This document shows positions 17,793 through 25,842 of a stretch of 64,000 nt of DNA, in pieces. The stretch comes from an uncultured Lachnospira sp. Lineage in GTDB: Bacteria; Bacillota; Clostridia; Lachnospirales; Lachnospiraceae. The notes beneath the pieces were generated by a model, which was not told the origin of the DNA, did no database searches, and saw nothing but the letters and a program-made list of their open reading frames with translations. Both the position numbers and the translations under genes were made by a program. Location of the stretch: positions 186,001 to 250,000 of the forward strand of contig CAJUBU010000001.1 in the NCBI GenBank assembly GCA_910585095.1, in the 5' to 3' direction. Position 1 is the first letter of the stretch. Each line of letters begins with the position of its first letter.

Positions 17793-18575
17793 TTAACGTT
17801 TCTTTAATACTTTTATTTTTATTTTTACCTCACTAGACGGATTTTTCGATTCACATATTTTAGACAACGCTTTATTATAAGTATATATATCCATTGTATC
17901 ACGCCCTTTATTATTGATAAAATCCCATGTTCGTTTAGGACAAGTCACAAAACACTCTGCAAGAAGCCATGCGGCTGCCATTTGAACATAATATCCTTCC
18001 ATGTGATTTTTGGCAAGTCTCTGAAAAATAAAATCTATATATTTTAAGATATGATTGTCTGTCCCTTCAATATCTGTAAGCTCAACTACTTTCTTTCGCG
18101 ATACATTCTTTCCGTCTAAATCCACTTTTAAATAATGACTTAACAACAATATAAAACCTATACGCACTTTATATTCTTCTTTTGACTCAAGAAATTCTAT
18201 AATAACGGGCAAAAATTCTTCTCTGTAATCCTCACATAACAAAAAAGATGTACAAAAGCAGTCGCATATCGACCAGTTATCCACCATTGGCGCAAATTGA
18301 CGTAACTCTTTTACCCCTTTATCCACATCGTTATCTTTATAACAGCCTATTCCTATAATCATACCTCGAAGCATCGTTTCTTCAAAATACATATCAGACT
18401 CTTTTAATAGTTGTCTCCAATCATTGTTATCTTTTACTAATTTTTTTGCAAGCTTTCTTAACGCTGGAATCCTCACACCAATAAGATTATTGCAACCAGG
18501 TATTAAGGAAGTTGAAAATTCCCCATATTTTGATTCAACCATATTCAATAGCTGCTCTCTTATTAGTTTATCCAT
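17793..18575 (-). CDS. DNA alkylation repair protein, AlkD-like
   Basis: 260 aa made of HEAT-like helical pairs. The AlkD-family block (DNA glycosylase acting on 3-methyl- and 7-methyl-purines) is visible: GVRIPALRKLAKKL, LRGMIIGIGCYKD, FAPMVDNWSICDCFC, EEYKVRIGFILLLSHYL, YYVQMAAAWLLAECFV. The conserved Asp-Asn-Trp in VDNWSICD fits the active-site region. The start at 18575 has GAGGA 7 nt upstream; the longer frame to 18632 would overlap the preceding gene. It sits between a small hypothetical gene and coaX, likely in one operon, with no metabolic link evident. Ogt at 46.9 kb is another alkyl-repair gene in the window. Confidence 0.85.
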   Translation of the reverse strand: MDKLIREQLLNMVESKYGEFSTSLIPGCNNLIGVRIPALRKLAKKLVKDNNDWRQLLKESDMYFEETMLRGMIIGIGCYKDNDVDKGVKELRQFAPMVDNWSICDCFCTSFLLCEDYREEFLPVIIEFLESKEEYKVRIGFILLLSHYLKVDLDGKNVSRKKVVELTDIEGTDNHILKYIDFIFQRLAKNHMEGYYVQMAAAWLLAECFVTCPKRTWDFINNKGRDTMDIYTYNKALSKICESKNPSSEVKIKIKVLKKR

Positions 18576-18622
18576 TTTTTTCCTCATTTCTATACTACTT
18601 TTGCACAAAAAACTAAATCTTT

Positions 18623-18937
18623 CTAATCCCAAAAATTAAAAATAACCTCTCCTACTGTTGTTGGATTCCAATATAAAACTTGCTTTATTTCTGTTTTATT
18701 TAAATGATTTTCTACTCGTTTATCGCTATATTGCATATGTAACTCTTCTTTGCTTAATATGGTATATTCAAAAAAATGTGGCAATTTCAAATTAAATGAT
18801 GGATTGATAAATTCAATTTTTTCATACTCTAATAAAGAAGCAAATGCTAAATAAGGATACCTTGCATTTGCCAAAACAAATATAGAAGTCTTTGTCTCTT
18901 GCTGAAAAAACCCTGTAATTCCATCTTCAAGAACCAT
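18623..18937 (-). CDS. Hypothetical 104-aa protein
   Basis: No recognised domain. The sequence is a compact alpha/beta-like 104 aa (SIFVLANARYPYLAFASLLEYEKI, then KLPHFFEYTILSKEELHMQYSDKRVE), without signal peptide or membrane helix. It begins with ATG at 18937 and ends 48 bp before the AlkD-like gene on the same strand, so it may lead the operon. The ribosome binding site is weak (AAAGGGTATTA). It looks coding because of residue composition and the lack of a better frame. Confidence 0.55.
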   Translation of the reverse strand: MVLEDGITGFFQQETKTSIFVLANARYPYLAFASLLEYEKIEFINPSFNLKLPHFFEYTILSKEELHMQYSDKRVENHLNKTEIKQVLYWNPTTVGEVIFNFWD

Positions 18938-19115
18938 ATTAATACCCTTTTATCTTTTATTTTGCTAATAATGTCAATTTCTGTTTACTGATTGTACCAT
19001 ATTCTTCTTATTGTTGCAAAATATTTACCAAAATCCAATATTAAGTACTTTGCGTTTATCAATATTTGTTGTATAATGGCTAGAAAAAAATTCACTATGC
19101 ACTTTAATTTTAGTC

Positions 19116-19161
19116 AAGCGGATATTCGCAATTCGCTACGCTACTTGATGAGGTTAAAATA
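19116..19161 (+). repeat. Internally deleted copy of the dispersed palindromic element
   Basis: The palindrome AAGCGGATATTCGCAATTCG, then CTACGCTACTTG, joins directly to ATGAGGTTAAAATA. In the full element these parts are about 110 bp apart and each is next to a CTTG, so this copy looks like a deletion between the two CTTG sites. The 323 bp gap around it holds nothing else except the leader of the patatin gene. Confidence 0.65.
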
Positions 19162-19210
19162 CATAAGAGTTATTATTCTATAATATAAAATAATTTATAT
19201 CAATAAAGAA

Positions 19211-19260
19211 AGGAGTGCTGCTTTCACTATATATAAATAGTGTAATTTGCAGCTAATATC
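19211..19260 (+). promoter_or_regulatory. Ribosome binding site separated from its start by a hairpin
   Basis: AAAGGAG ends at 19215, 45 nt before the patatin ATG, too far for normal initiation. The spacer can fold: GCTGC (19217-19221) with GCAGC (19249-19253) outside, CACTAT (19225-19230) with ATAGTG (19237-19242) inside. Folding would bring the site to about 7 nt from the ATG. Confidence 0.4.
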
Positions 19261-20124
19261 ATGATGAAAACAGGTATTGTATTTGAGGGTGGTGCCTCAC
19301 GAACGATTTTTTCTTGTGGTGTTATGGATGCATTTATAGAACAAAATATTTTTCCAGATTATGTTATTGCTAATTCGGCTGGTGCGGCTAATGGCGTTTC
19401 ATATATATCAAAACAAAAAGGACGCAATCTTAAAATTGCTCTTGATTATGGAAATGATAAACGATATATGAGTTTACATAATTGGTTTGATTCTAAAAAT
19501 AATTCTTACTATGGATTAGAATTTGTATATGAAACAATACCAAATGAACTGCTGCCGTTTGATTATGAAACATTTAAGGCATATAAAGGGGAATTTTATG
19601 TTGTGACAACCAATGTATTAACTGGTAAAGCTGAATATTTCCCCTATACAGGAAAAGATAAGACAAACACTGTTCTTCGAGCCACTTGCGCCCTTCCTAT
19701 GTTGTTTCCATTTATTTATATTGATGAAATACCTTATCTTGATGGAGGTTTAAGCGACTCGATTCCTTATGAAAAAGCATTTGCTGATGGCTGCGATAAA
19801 GTTGTTGTCGTACTAACCAGAGAAGCTGGTTATCGAAAAAAAACATCATCTTCTACAAAAATGCTCGCAAGAGCCTTCCTAAAATATCCTGAAATTGCAA
19901 AAGATTTAGTAAAACGTGCTGGTCGATATAACAAATGTATACGCAAATTGGAAAAACTGGAAAAACAAGGCAAAGTCATTGTAATACGTCCTGACAATAC
20001 AAAAGGATTTTCTCGTCTTGAACGAGAGAATACAAAAATTCAAACCTTATATGATGAAGGTTATGAAAAAGGAATTGCCATATCCGACACCATTAAAAAC
20101 TTTTTTGAAAATTCCCAACTATAA
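19261..20124 (+). CDS. Patatin-like phospholipase/acyl hydrolase
   Basis: 287 aa. Patatin-family catalytic dyad and oxyanion loop are visible: EGGASRTIFSCGV (oxyanion glycine loop, residues 9-21), nucleophile Ser39 in ANSAGAANG (the first Gly of GxSxG is Ala here), and Asp161 in YLDGGLSDSIP. It resembles the YjjU subgroup of cytoplasmic bacterial patatins. It would hydrolyse acyl esters of phospholipids or similar substrates. No signal peptide. The tail overlaps the convergent YdcF gene by 32 bp. The start region is unusual because of the distant, hairpin-bridged ribosome binding site; either of two adjacent ATGs (19261, 19264) may be used. Confidence 0.9.
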   Translation: MMKTGIVFEGGASRTIFSCGVMDAFIEQNIFPDYVIANSAGAANGVSYISKQKGRNLKIALDYGNDKRYMSLHNWFDSKNNSYYGLEFVYETIPNELLPFDYETFKAYKGEFYVVTTNVLTGKAEYFPYTGKDKTNTVLRATCALPMLFPFIYIDEIPYLDGGLSDSIPYEKAFADGCDKVVVVLTREAGYRKKTSSSTKMLARAFLKYPEIAKDLVKRAGRYNKCIRKLEKLEKQGKVIVIRPDNTKGFSRLERENTKIQTLYDEGYEKGIAISDTIKNFFENSQL

Positions 20125-20869
20125 AATCTTTGACAACACCGATGGCTTCACGAACCATATAATTGACTAATAAGATACTGTCACTTGGGCTTGCAGCACC
20201 GCATATGTTGCAAAGCCCTTTTGCTTTTGCCAACAATTTTGCTCGAAAAATATGAAAATTGCTTGTCACAATTGCCACTTTGTCCTCTTTATTTTCTATA
20301 AGTTCTGCGCTATAACTCATATTTTCATCAGTATTTGTTGATTGTTCTTCTTTTATAATTCTATTTCCATCAATGCCTTTTTGTGTAAGATACCGATACA
20401 TTGCCTCCGCTTCACTGGTATTCTCACCTTGTCCCTTGCCGCCTGAAACAATAATAATCACTTCAGGATTGTGTTTAGCATATTCATAAGCAACATCCAG
20501 CCTCATTCTAAGAGATTTTGTAATCATATCACCTCTTATCTGACAGCCAAGCACAATCATATACTTACAATCATCATCAGGTTTACTGTTCATATTTTTT
20601 ACAATCATTGCTTCTATAACAACAAATATCGTAAAACATATGGCAATAAAAGTATATATTATATAGATTAAAAAATGCGGAAACACAATTATTTTTTTAA
20701 CTTCTGCCCATCTTAGCGCAAACAAAATGCCAAAAAAAACGCTTCCAAACAACCATATAAATATAAAAGAAGAGTGTATTCCTGCATATGCTGCACATAC
20801 AATATAATACGATAAACATAAAATGGACAACACCAACCATATAAAATACATATAAATCCTCATTTCCAC
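20093..20869 (-). CDS. YdcF/SanA/ElyC-family membrane protein (DUF218)
   Basis: 258 aa. About four membrane helices in the first 95 residues precede a DUF218 domain: YMIVLGCQIRGDMITKSLRMRLD, IIIVSGGKGQGENTSEAEAMYRYL, STNTDENMSYSAELI, VAIVTSNFHIFRA. ElyC and SanA of this family act in envelope polysaccharide or peptidoglycan processes at the membrane; the exact activity is unknown. The 3' end overlaps that of the convergent patatin gene, so the two transcripts are complementary over 32 bp. It is probably a single-gene unit. Confidence 0.85.
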   Translation of the reverse strand: MEMRIYMYFIWLVLSILCLSYYIVCAAYAGIHSSFIFIWLFGSVFFGILFALRWAEVKKIIVFPHFLIYIIYTFIAICFTIFVVIEAMIVKNMNSKPDDDCKYMIVLGCQIRGDMITKSLRMRLDVAYEYAKHNPEVIIIVSGGKGQGENTSEAEAMYRYLTQKGIDGNRIIKEEQSTNTDENMSYSAELIENKEDKVAIVTSNFHIFRAKLLAKAKGLCNICGAASPSDSILLVNYMVREAIGVVKDFIVGNFQKSF

Positions 20870-20906
20870 ACTATTTTAGTATTTTTATTACTGCTTGCTC
20901 ACAACT

Positions 20907-21365
20907 TTATTTACAATCCAATTCACTGCTTATATTACATTTTTGCTTATAAATATCCTTTAAATCATCAATAGCCATCTCGACATCCAATGTATGAAAT
21001 CCAAGCCAGCACTCACTCATTGTCTTAGCATCGGCAATCTTATAAATTTCTCTGCTATTTTCATTAGTATAATAATGCCAATAACGATAAATATAACCTA
21101 TCCAATACATGACTTCTTTATTATAAATAATACCTGCTTTTTCTAATCCTTTTGCTTCATCCTCTAATTCCTCAAGAATATACTCTTCGCCAGCCCACTG
21201 CAAACGGTCATAAACATCATCAAGGGCAGCAGCCGCTTGACTATTCATAAAAGTCTTTATAAATGCTGGACAATCATATTTATTTTTTAATGCAAGCTCA
21301 AATAATCGACCTTGTATATCACAAAGCTGACGTTTTTCAAGTGTAAGATTAAGCACACTAATCAC
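20907..21365 (-). CDS. Helical partner protein of the DUF3990 gene, possible antitoxin
   Basis: 152 aa or slightly fewer, rich in helices and aromatic residues: FELALKNKYDCPAFIKTFMNS, YDRLQWAGEEYILEELEDE, VMYWIGYIYRYWHYYTNE, AKTMSECWLGFHTLDVEMAIDDL. I recall closely similar proteins being encoded next to DUF3990 genes in gut Clostridia. The frame starts at a GTG (21365) and overlaps the DUF3990 stop by 8 bp, so translation is coupled. Alternative starts are the GTG at 21356 or further in. The last residues lie in DNA that resembles the dispersed repeat (TTTACAATCC, TTCACTGCTT). An antitoxin or immunity role is inferred from pairing only. Confidence 0.7.
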   Translation of the reverse strand: MISVLNLTLEKRQLCDIQGRLFELALKNKYDCPAFIKTFMNSQAAAALDDVYDRLQWAGEEYILEELEDEAKGLEKAGIIYNKEVMYWIGYIYRYWHYYTNENSREIYKIADAKTMSECWLGFHTLDVEMAIDDLKDIYKQKCNISSELDCK

Positions 21366-22002
21366 CTGCCTTTACTATCTCATCAAAAAATTTTCCCTCT
21401 CTGCGATATTTTTTACAGATTTCATCAGCTATCGCAATGCCTTTGGAACGGTTGGCTTCACTTTCTTGTTTTAATTTATTTCGGTCATTTTCTGAAAGTT
21501 GTTGTTCATCTAAAATTTTTATATTTTTGCAAGCCTTTTCTGTCAAGGCTACATATTGTTTACCAAGTTGAAGTGCTGACAAACTATTAATTAACGCCTT
21601 ATCTGTAATCTCTCCATTGAAGAAACGGTCAAGAACAACAAACATTCTATCATTTGCAATATATCCAACAATCATATCATAACCTTTGCTTAATCCTGCA
21701 AACTGATTATAAATTTTTGTACCTTTAATCACTTCCAATTTGCCACGATTATAAGCAATCAATAATGCCCAGTCTAACCCTACCTCTATATCAAGAATTT
21801 TAAGATTTGATAAATCAACACTTAATGTATATATTTTAGCTTTTGGGTAATTACAAATTAAAGTAAGAGGTTGTATTCGATTTGTTCCCATATAAAAACC
21901 TTTTCCAAAATCACAATGTTTCCGGCTTATAGGTGCAATTGCATTGTAGATTCCCGATTTTGAGCCATGATAAAGAGTTACTATCTCAGAACTTTCCGCC
22001 AT
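21358..22002 (-). CDS. DUF3990 protein, ADP-ribosyltransferase-like fold suspected
   Basis: 214 aa. The N-terminus LYHGSKSGIYNAIAP, then DFGKGFYMGTNRIQP, is the DUF3990 signature. The H-G-S and G-K-G-F-Y-M pattern resembles the NAD-binding His and the following strand of diphtheria-type ADP-ribosyltransferases such as PARP- and Tpt1-like proteins. The middle (GYDMIVGYIANDRMFVVLDRFFNGEIT, LQLGKQYVALTEKACKNI) is also family-typical; the tail is charged helix. It forms a translationally coupled pair with the next gene. Toxin function is a hypothesis. The start at 22002 lies after AGGAGG (about 9 nt). Confidence 0.72.
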   Translation of the reverse strand: MAESSEIVTLYHGSKSGIYNAIAPISRKHCDFGKGFYMGTNRIQPLTLICNYPKAKIYTLSVDLSNLKILDIEVGLDWALLIAYNRGKLEVIKGTKIYNQFAGLSKGYDMIVGYIANDRMFVVLDRFFNGEITDKALINSLSALQLGKQYVALTEKACKNIKILDEQQLSENDRNKLKQESEANRSKGIAIADEICKKYRREGKFFDEIVKAGD

Positions 22003-22125
22003 AATAATTGAACGCCTCCTTGATTTACCATAAACATTTGAATAATTTGATTATAATATATCAATACTTAAAAGACAACAATCGTAAATATCAAAAGAGG
22101 CATTATTTACTGCTTTTTCCTTGCC

Positions 22126-22154
22126 TTGACTATACCAAAAGATAATAGTATACT
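22126..22154 (+). promoter_or_regulatory. Promoter of the cupin gene
   Basis: TTGACT, 17 nt, TATACT. Transcription from about 22161 would give a leader of about 175 nt that contains one copy of the dispersed palindrome (22242-22283). This gap of 332 bp between DUF3990 and the cupin gene holds nothing else. Confidence 0.65.
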
Positions 22155-22241
22155 TTTATGATGTAAGACAAGGACGCTCGTGACTTTCGCCGTGAGAGGT
22201 TCAATGGTTTATTATATTATAAATGCAACAACATAATTGTT

Positions 22242-22283
22242 AAGCGGATATTCGTAATCCGCTACGCCGCTTGCTCATAACCC
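22242..22283 (+). repeat. Short copy of the dispersed palindromic element
   Basis: AAGCGGATATTCGTAATCCG, then CTACGCCGCTTGCTCATAACC. The arms AGCGGAT and ATCCGCT pair perfectly around a 7 nt loop. Only the left part of the element is present. It lies in the predicted 5' leader of the cupin gene. Confidence 0.75.
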
Positions 22284-22334
22284 AATAAAGGATATGTTTT
22301 TTGTATCAACCTTATAATAGAACGGAGGATTTTT

Positions 22335-22658
22335 ATGTTTACTTTTAATAAAGATGTAATTGCTACTGATTGCGAACCAGGTGTTCAAAGAAAAATTTTG
22401 TGTTATTCTGATGAATTAATGATGTGTGAAATTTCATTTCAAAAGGGCGCTAAAGGAAATTTCCACAGCCATGAACATCTCCAAATAACCTATATTGCAA
22501 AGGGGAGCTTTGAATTTACAATTGATGGTGAGACAAAAATTGTAAAACAAGGCGACAGCGTATATATGCCATCAAATGCCGAACATGGTGTTACATGCCT
22601 TGAAGATGGCATTCTTGTTGACGTGTTCAATCCTATGAGAAAAGATTTTCTAAAATAA
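22335..22658 (+). CDS. Small single-domain cupin protein
   Basis: 107 aa, one cupin_2 barrel. Metal-ligand motif 1 is NFHSHEHLQITYIAKGSFEFTI and motif 2 is KQGDSVYMPSNAEHGV. GGAGG precedes the ATG. Its sequence differs from the other cupin at 8.4 kb, so they are not recent duplicates. Single-gene unit with its own promoter and terminator. Possible roles include sugar or small-molecule binding; function unknown. Confidence 0.85.
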   Translation: MFTFNKDVIATDCEPGVQRKILCYSDELMMCEISFQKGAKGNFHSHEHLQITYIAKGSFEFTIDGETKIVKQGDSVYMPSNAEHGVTCLEDGILVDVFNPMRKDFLK

Positions 22659-22702
22659 TTTTTAAACACTATTGATATAAAATTTATAAAATTATTTTTA
22701 AT

Positions 22703-22729
22703 AGGCAGAGTCGATTTTAGGCTCTGCCT
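22703..22729 (+). terminator. Rho-independent terminator after the cupin gene
   Basis: Arms AGGCAGAG (22703-22710) and CTCTGCCT (22722-22729) with an 11 nt loop, 45 bp after the stop codon. The following T tract is poor, so termination may be partial. Confidence 0.65.
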
Positions 22730-22812
22730 TGCCTGTATTATAAATTTATTTCTGTATATATTTTAGGATATTTGTCCTTTCTATTTATCTTTGAATCATT
22801 CTCATCTATGTT

Positions 22813-22853
22813 AAGCGGATATTCGCAATCCGCTACACTGCTTGCTCATAACC
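22813..22853 (+). repeat. Short copy of the dispersed palindromic element
   Basis: AAGCGGATATTCGCAATCCG, then CTACACTGCTTGCTCATAACC: perfect arms AGCGGAT/ATCCGCT. It lies upstream of the BceA-like gene, in the same orientation as the copy 570 bp to the left. Confidence 0.75.
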
Positions 22854-22925
22854 TCACTTACAAAAGTGTAATTTTTATTTATCAATATAAGCGATATAAT
22901 ATTGATAAAGAAGGGAGAATGAACT

Positions 22926-23690
22926 ATGTATGTTTTAAAAATTGAGAATCTAAAAAAGTATTATGGTGTGAATATAAATATTACAAAAGCCGTAAATGGC
23001 ATTTCGTTTAATATTAATGAAGGGGAGTTTGTCGCTATAATGGGGGCAAGCGGAAGCGGCAAAACAACACTGCTTCATTGTATTTCAACGATTGACGCAC
23101 CAACAAGCGGTTTTATTACTATTGGCAACAAAGATATAACCAAAATTAAAGAAGATGAATTAGCCGACTTTAGAAAAGAAAATTTGGGCTTTATATTTCA
23201 AGATTTTAATTTATTGGATACAATGACTATTGAAGAAAATATTGCGTTGTCTTTAATAATAAATAAGGAAGATGTAAAAGAAATTGACAAGAAAGTAGAA
23301 ACCATAGCAACAAAATTAGGGATAAGTGACATATTAAAAAAATTCCCTTATGAAGTATCTGGAGGACAAAAACAACGATGTGCTTGTGCAAGAGCATTGA
23401 TAAATAATCCTAAAATAATTCTTGCAGACGAGCCAACAGGAGCATTAGACAGCAAATCTTCAAGGATGTTATTAGAAACAATGGAACAAATGAATACCGA
23501 TTTAAATGCAACTATTTTAATGGTTACACACGATTCCTTTTCAGCAAGTTTCTGTAATCGAGTTTTATTTTTAAAAGATGGTAAAATTTTTAATGAAATA
23601 ATAAAAGGCGAAAAACCAAGAAAAAAATTTTTTAATGAAATTATTGATATGCTTACATTGCTAGGAGGTGATGTAGACAATGTTATATAA
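22926..23690 (+). CDS. BceA-type ABC transporter ATPase (peptide antibiotic module)
   Basis: 254 aa. Walker A GASGSGKTTL, Q-loop FIFQDFNLL, signature VSGGQKQR, Walker B IILADEPTGALD and H-loop VTHD are all intact. Sequence and context place it with BceA/VraF-type ATPases that work with a large FtsX-like permease and sense or remove antimicrobial peptides such as bacitracin or lantibiotics. It overlaps the permease gene by 11 bp. The AAGAAGGGAG region precedes the ATG. The downstream response regulator and kinase complete a Bce-type module. The peptide substrate cannot be read from sequence. Confidence 0.9.
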   Translation: MYVLKIENLKKYYGVNINITKAVNGISFNINEGEFVAIMGASGSGKTTLLHCISTIDAPTSGFITIGNKDITKIKEDELADFRKENLGFIFQDFNLLDTMTIEENIALSLIINKEDVKEIDKKVETIATKLGISDILKKFPYEVSGGQKQRCACARALINNPKIILADEPTGALDSKSSRMLLETMEQMNTDLNATILMVTHDSFSASFCNRVLFLKDGKIFNEIIKGEKPRKKFFNEIIDMLTLLGGDVDNVI

Positions 23691-25656
23691 ATTAGCAATA
23701 AGAAATGTTAAAAGAAGTGCAAAAGACTATATTATATATTTAATAACAATTATTATTTCTTTTGCATTAATATTTGCACTAAACTTAATTTCAACTTCAG
23801 ATGCCGTTATAAAATTATCAAAAGGACTCGATACATTTCAATATATCATGTATTTTATAAATGCAGTCGTTTTAGGAGTAATTTGTTTTTTAATAAACTA
23901 TACAACTAAGTTTATATTTGAAAAGCGAAGCAAAGAGTTTGGCATGTATTTGCTGCTTGGAATCAAAAAAAGAAAAATCAATAGAATGTTTCTTTTAGAG
24001 AGTCTTTTATTAGGGTTTGCCGCCTTTATTATATCAATCCCCATAGGATTTATAGTAAGTCAATTTTTATCTATTTTTATAGTAAAACTACTACAATTAC
24101 CACAAGCAATATTTATACACTTGAATTTAAAATCCATTATTTTATTAGCAATATACGTTTCTATTATTTATCTTTTAGTATTATGGTTTGCCAATAAAAA
24201 AATGAAAAAATCTACTATCAACGACTTATTAACTTTGGAAAAACAAAACGAAAGGAACATAACAAAATCAAAAAAACATAGAAATATTTTATTTTTAATC
24301 AGTATTTTCATTGGAATTTTTGCTTTAATTTTATGGAATATAAAATTTCAAGCCAATGTTATTCAGGATTCGTCCATAATCACGATTGCACTAGGGTGCT
24401 TTATTCTCTTAATCATCAGTATATATGGCGTTATGATTAGCGTAGGTGATTTAATATTATCTATTGTCTTAAATAACAAAAAAATAAAATATAGTAAGGA
24501 CAATTTATTTATAGCAAGAACATTTCGTGCAAAAGCAAAAACAATGGGGTTTGTATTGGGAACATTATCCATGCTTATTACTCTTGCAATATTTCTCCTA
24601 AATATTTCAAGTTTAAATAAAGGCGCATACGATTATCAAATTGAATTGGACTCGCCTTACGACATTTCAGTAGCTGATAAAAAAGAACACCTAAACGACT
24701 ATTTAGAAGTTATTAAAGAGGATTATACTATAAAGAATCATTTTATCTATGACATATATAAAGATAAAGAAGCAAGATTTTTAAAAATTCTTCCAAGTTA
24801 CGATTATACAAGCGATGAAAAAAAATATGATTCTGTTATAAAATTAAGCGACTATAATAAATTATTGGAATTAAGAGGAAAAGGTAAAATCTCCTTAAAT
24901 AAAAACGAATATAGCATAATAGCCGATTTGAGTTATAAAAATGATAAAAGTTTTTCTAAAATAAAGGAAATCACATTATCAAACGGCATAAAATTACAAC
25001 AAAAAGATTTTATGACAAATAATTTTTGGGTGAGATTATCAAATACTGGATACACTATCATTGTGCCAGATGAAGCCGTATATCATTTAGAGTCCGCCGA
25101 AAGTCATCTGATAGTAAATACACTTGAAAAAACAACTTCGGCACTAAGAGAAAAGATTAAAACAAAACTTAAAAACTATTTAACACATATTGATAAAGAT
25201 GGTAAAGAAGTTTCAACTTATTATAACGTAATGGTAAAAAGTGAACTCGAAGAAGAAACCAATACAATGACAATGATTATATCTACTATTTGCATATATA
25301 TGGCTTTTATATTTATTGCAAGTGTTGGAACAATAATAGCAATTCAATCTTTAAGCGATTCTAATAAATACAAATATCGATATAACGTTTTGAGTAATTT
25401 AGGTGTTAAAGATGAACATATTTATAAAACAATTAAAAAACAATTACTAATATTATTTGGTATTCCTGTTCTATACCCTATTATAATTAACTTTTTTTTA
25501 GTTTATTCGATAAACAATGTTTACAAAATAATACTTGCCAATAATACTATTTATTTATTTTATTTTTTCAGTTCATTAGGGCAATTTCTAGTAGTCTATA
25601 TTGTATATTACATTGCCACATATTTTGGTTTTAAAAGAAATATAAAAGAAGTTTAA
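23680..25656 (+). CDS. BceB-type FtsX-like permease
   Basis: 658 aa. N-terminus YKLAIRNVKRSAKDYIIYLI with a first helix, three more helices by residue 165, further helices near residues 205-260 and 285-310, a large extracellular domain (about 315-525), and three C-terminal helices. This is the ten-helix BceB layout, in which the big extracellular domain recognises the peptide and the permease signals to the partner kinase. The start has GGAGGTGA upstream and overlaps bceA. The TAA stop codon lies inside the end of the dispersed element at 25652-25807, so the native C-terminus may have been altered. Confidence 0.88.
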   Translation: MLYKLAIRNVKRSAKDYIIYLITIIISFALIFALNLISTSDAVIKLSKGLDTFQYIMYFINAVVLGVICFLINYTTKFIFEKRSKEFGMYLLLGIKKRKINRMFLLESLLLGFAAFIISIPIGFIVSQFLSIFIVKLLQLPQAIFIHLNLKSIILLAIYVSIIYLLVLWFANKKMKKSTINDLLTLEKQNERNITKSKKHRNILFLISIFIGIFALILWNIKFQANVIQDSSIITIALGCFILLIISIYGVMISVGDLILSIVLNNKKIKYSKDNLFIARTFRAKAKTMGFVLGTLSMLITLAIFLLNISSLNKGAYDYQIELDSPYDISVADKKEHLNDYLEVIKEDYTIKNHFIYDIYKDKEARFLKILPSYDYTSDEKKYDSVIKLSDYNKLLELRGKGKISLNKNEYSIIADLSYKNDKSFSKIKEITLSNGIKLQQKDFMTNNFWVRLSNTGYTIIVPDEAVYHLESAESHLIVNTLEKTTSALREKIKTKLKNYLTHIDKDGKEVSTYYNVMVKSELEEETNTMTMIISTICIYMAFIFIASVGTIIAIQSLSDSNKYKYRYNVLSNLGVKDEHIYKTIKKQLLILFGIPVLYPIIINFFLVYSINNVYKIILANNTIYLFYFFSSLGQFLVVYIVYYIATYFGFKRNIKEV

Positions 25657-25807
25657 CCTCATCAAGAAAGTCCCCACTTCAATGTTGCAAAGGCATAAGT
25701 GGGAGGGGACTTGCTTGTTTCAGTGGGAGTATAAACTCCCACTAAAAAGCTACGATAGTAACTAGAGGATTTGAGCAAGTAGCATAGCGGATTGCGAATA
25801 TCCGCTT
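25652..25807 (-). repeat. Full-length dispersed palindromic element, reverse orientation
   Basis: Read on the minus strand it begins AAGCGGATATTCGCAATCCG, continues CTATGCTACTTGCTCAAATC, carries a hairpin AGTGGGAGT/ACTCCCACT (25722-25730 with 25735-25743, 4 nt loop) and a second hairpin AAGTCCCC/GGGGACTT (25668-25675 with 25705-25712), and ends TTGATGAGGTTAAA. The multiple subterminal hairpins resemble IS200/IS605-type ends, but no transposase frame is present. It separates bceB from the response regulator gene. Confidence 0.75.
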
Positions 25808-25842
25808 AATTATTTTTATAAGTGAGGTACAATAAAATAATA

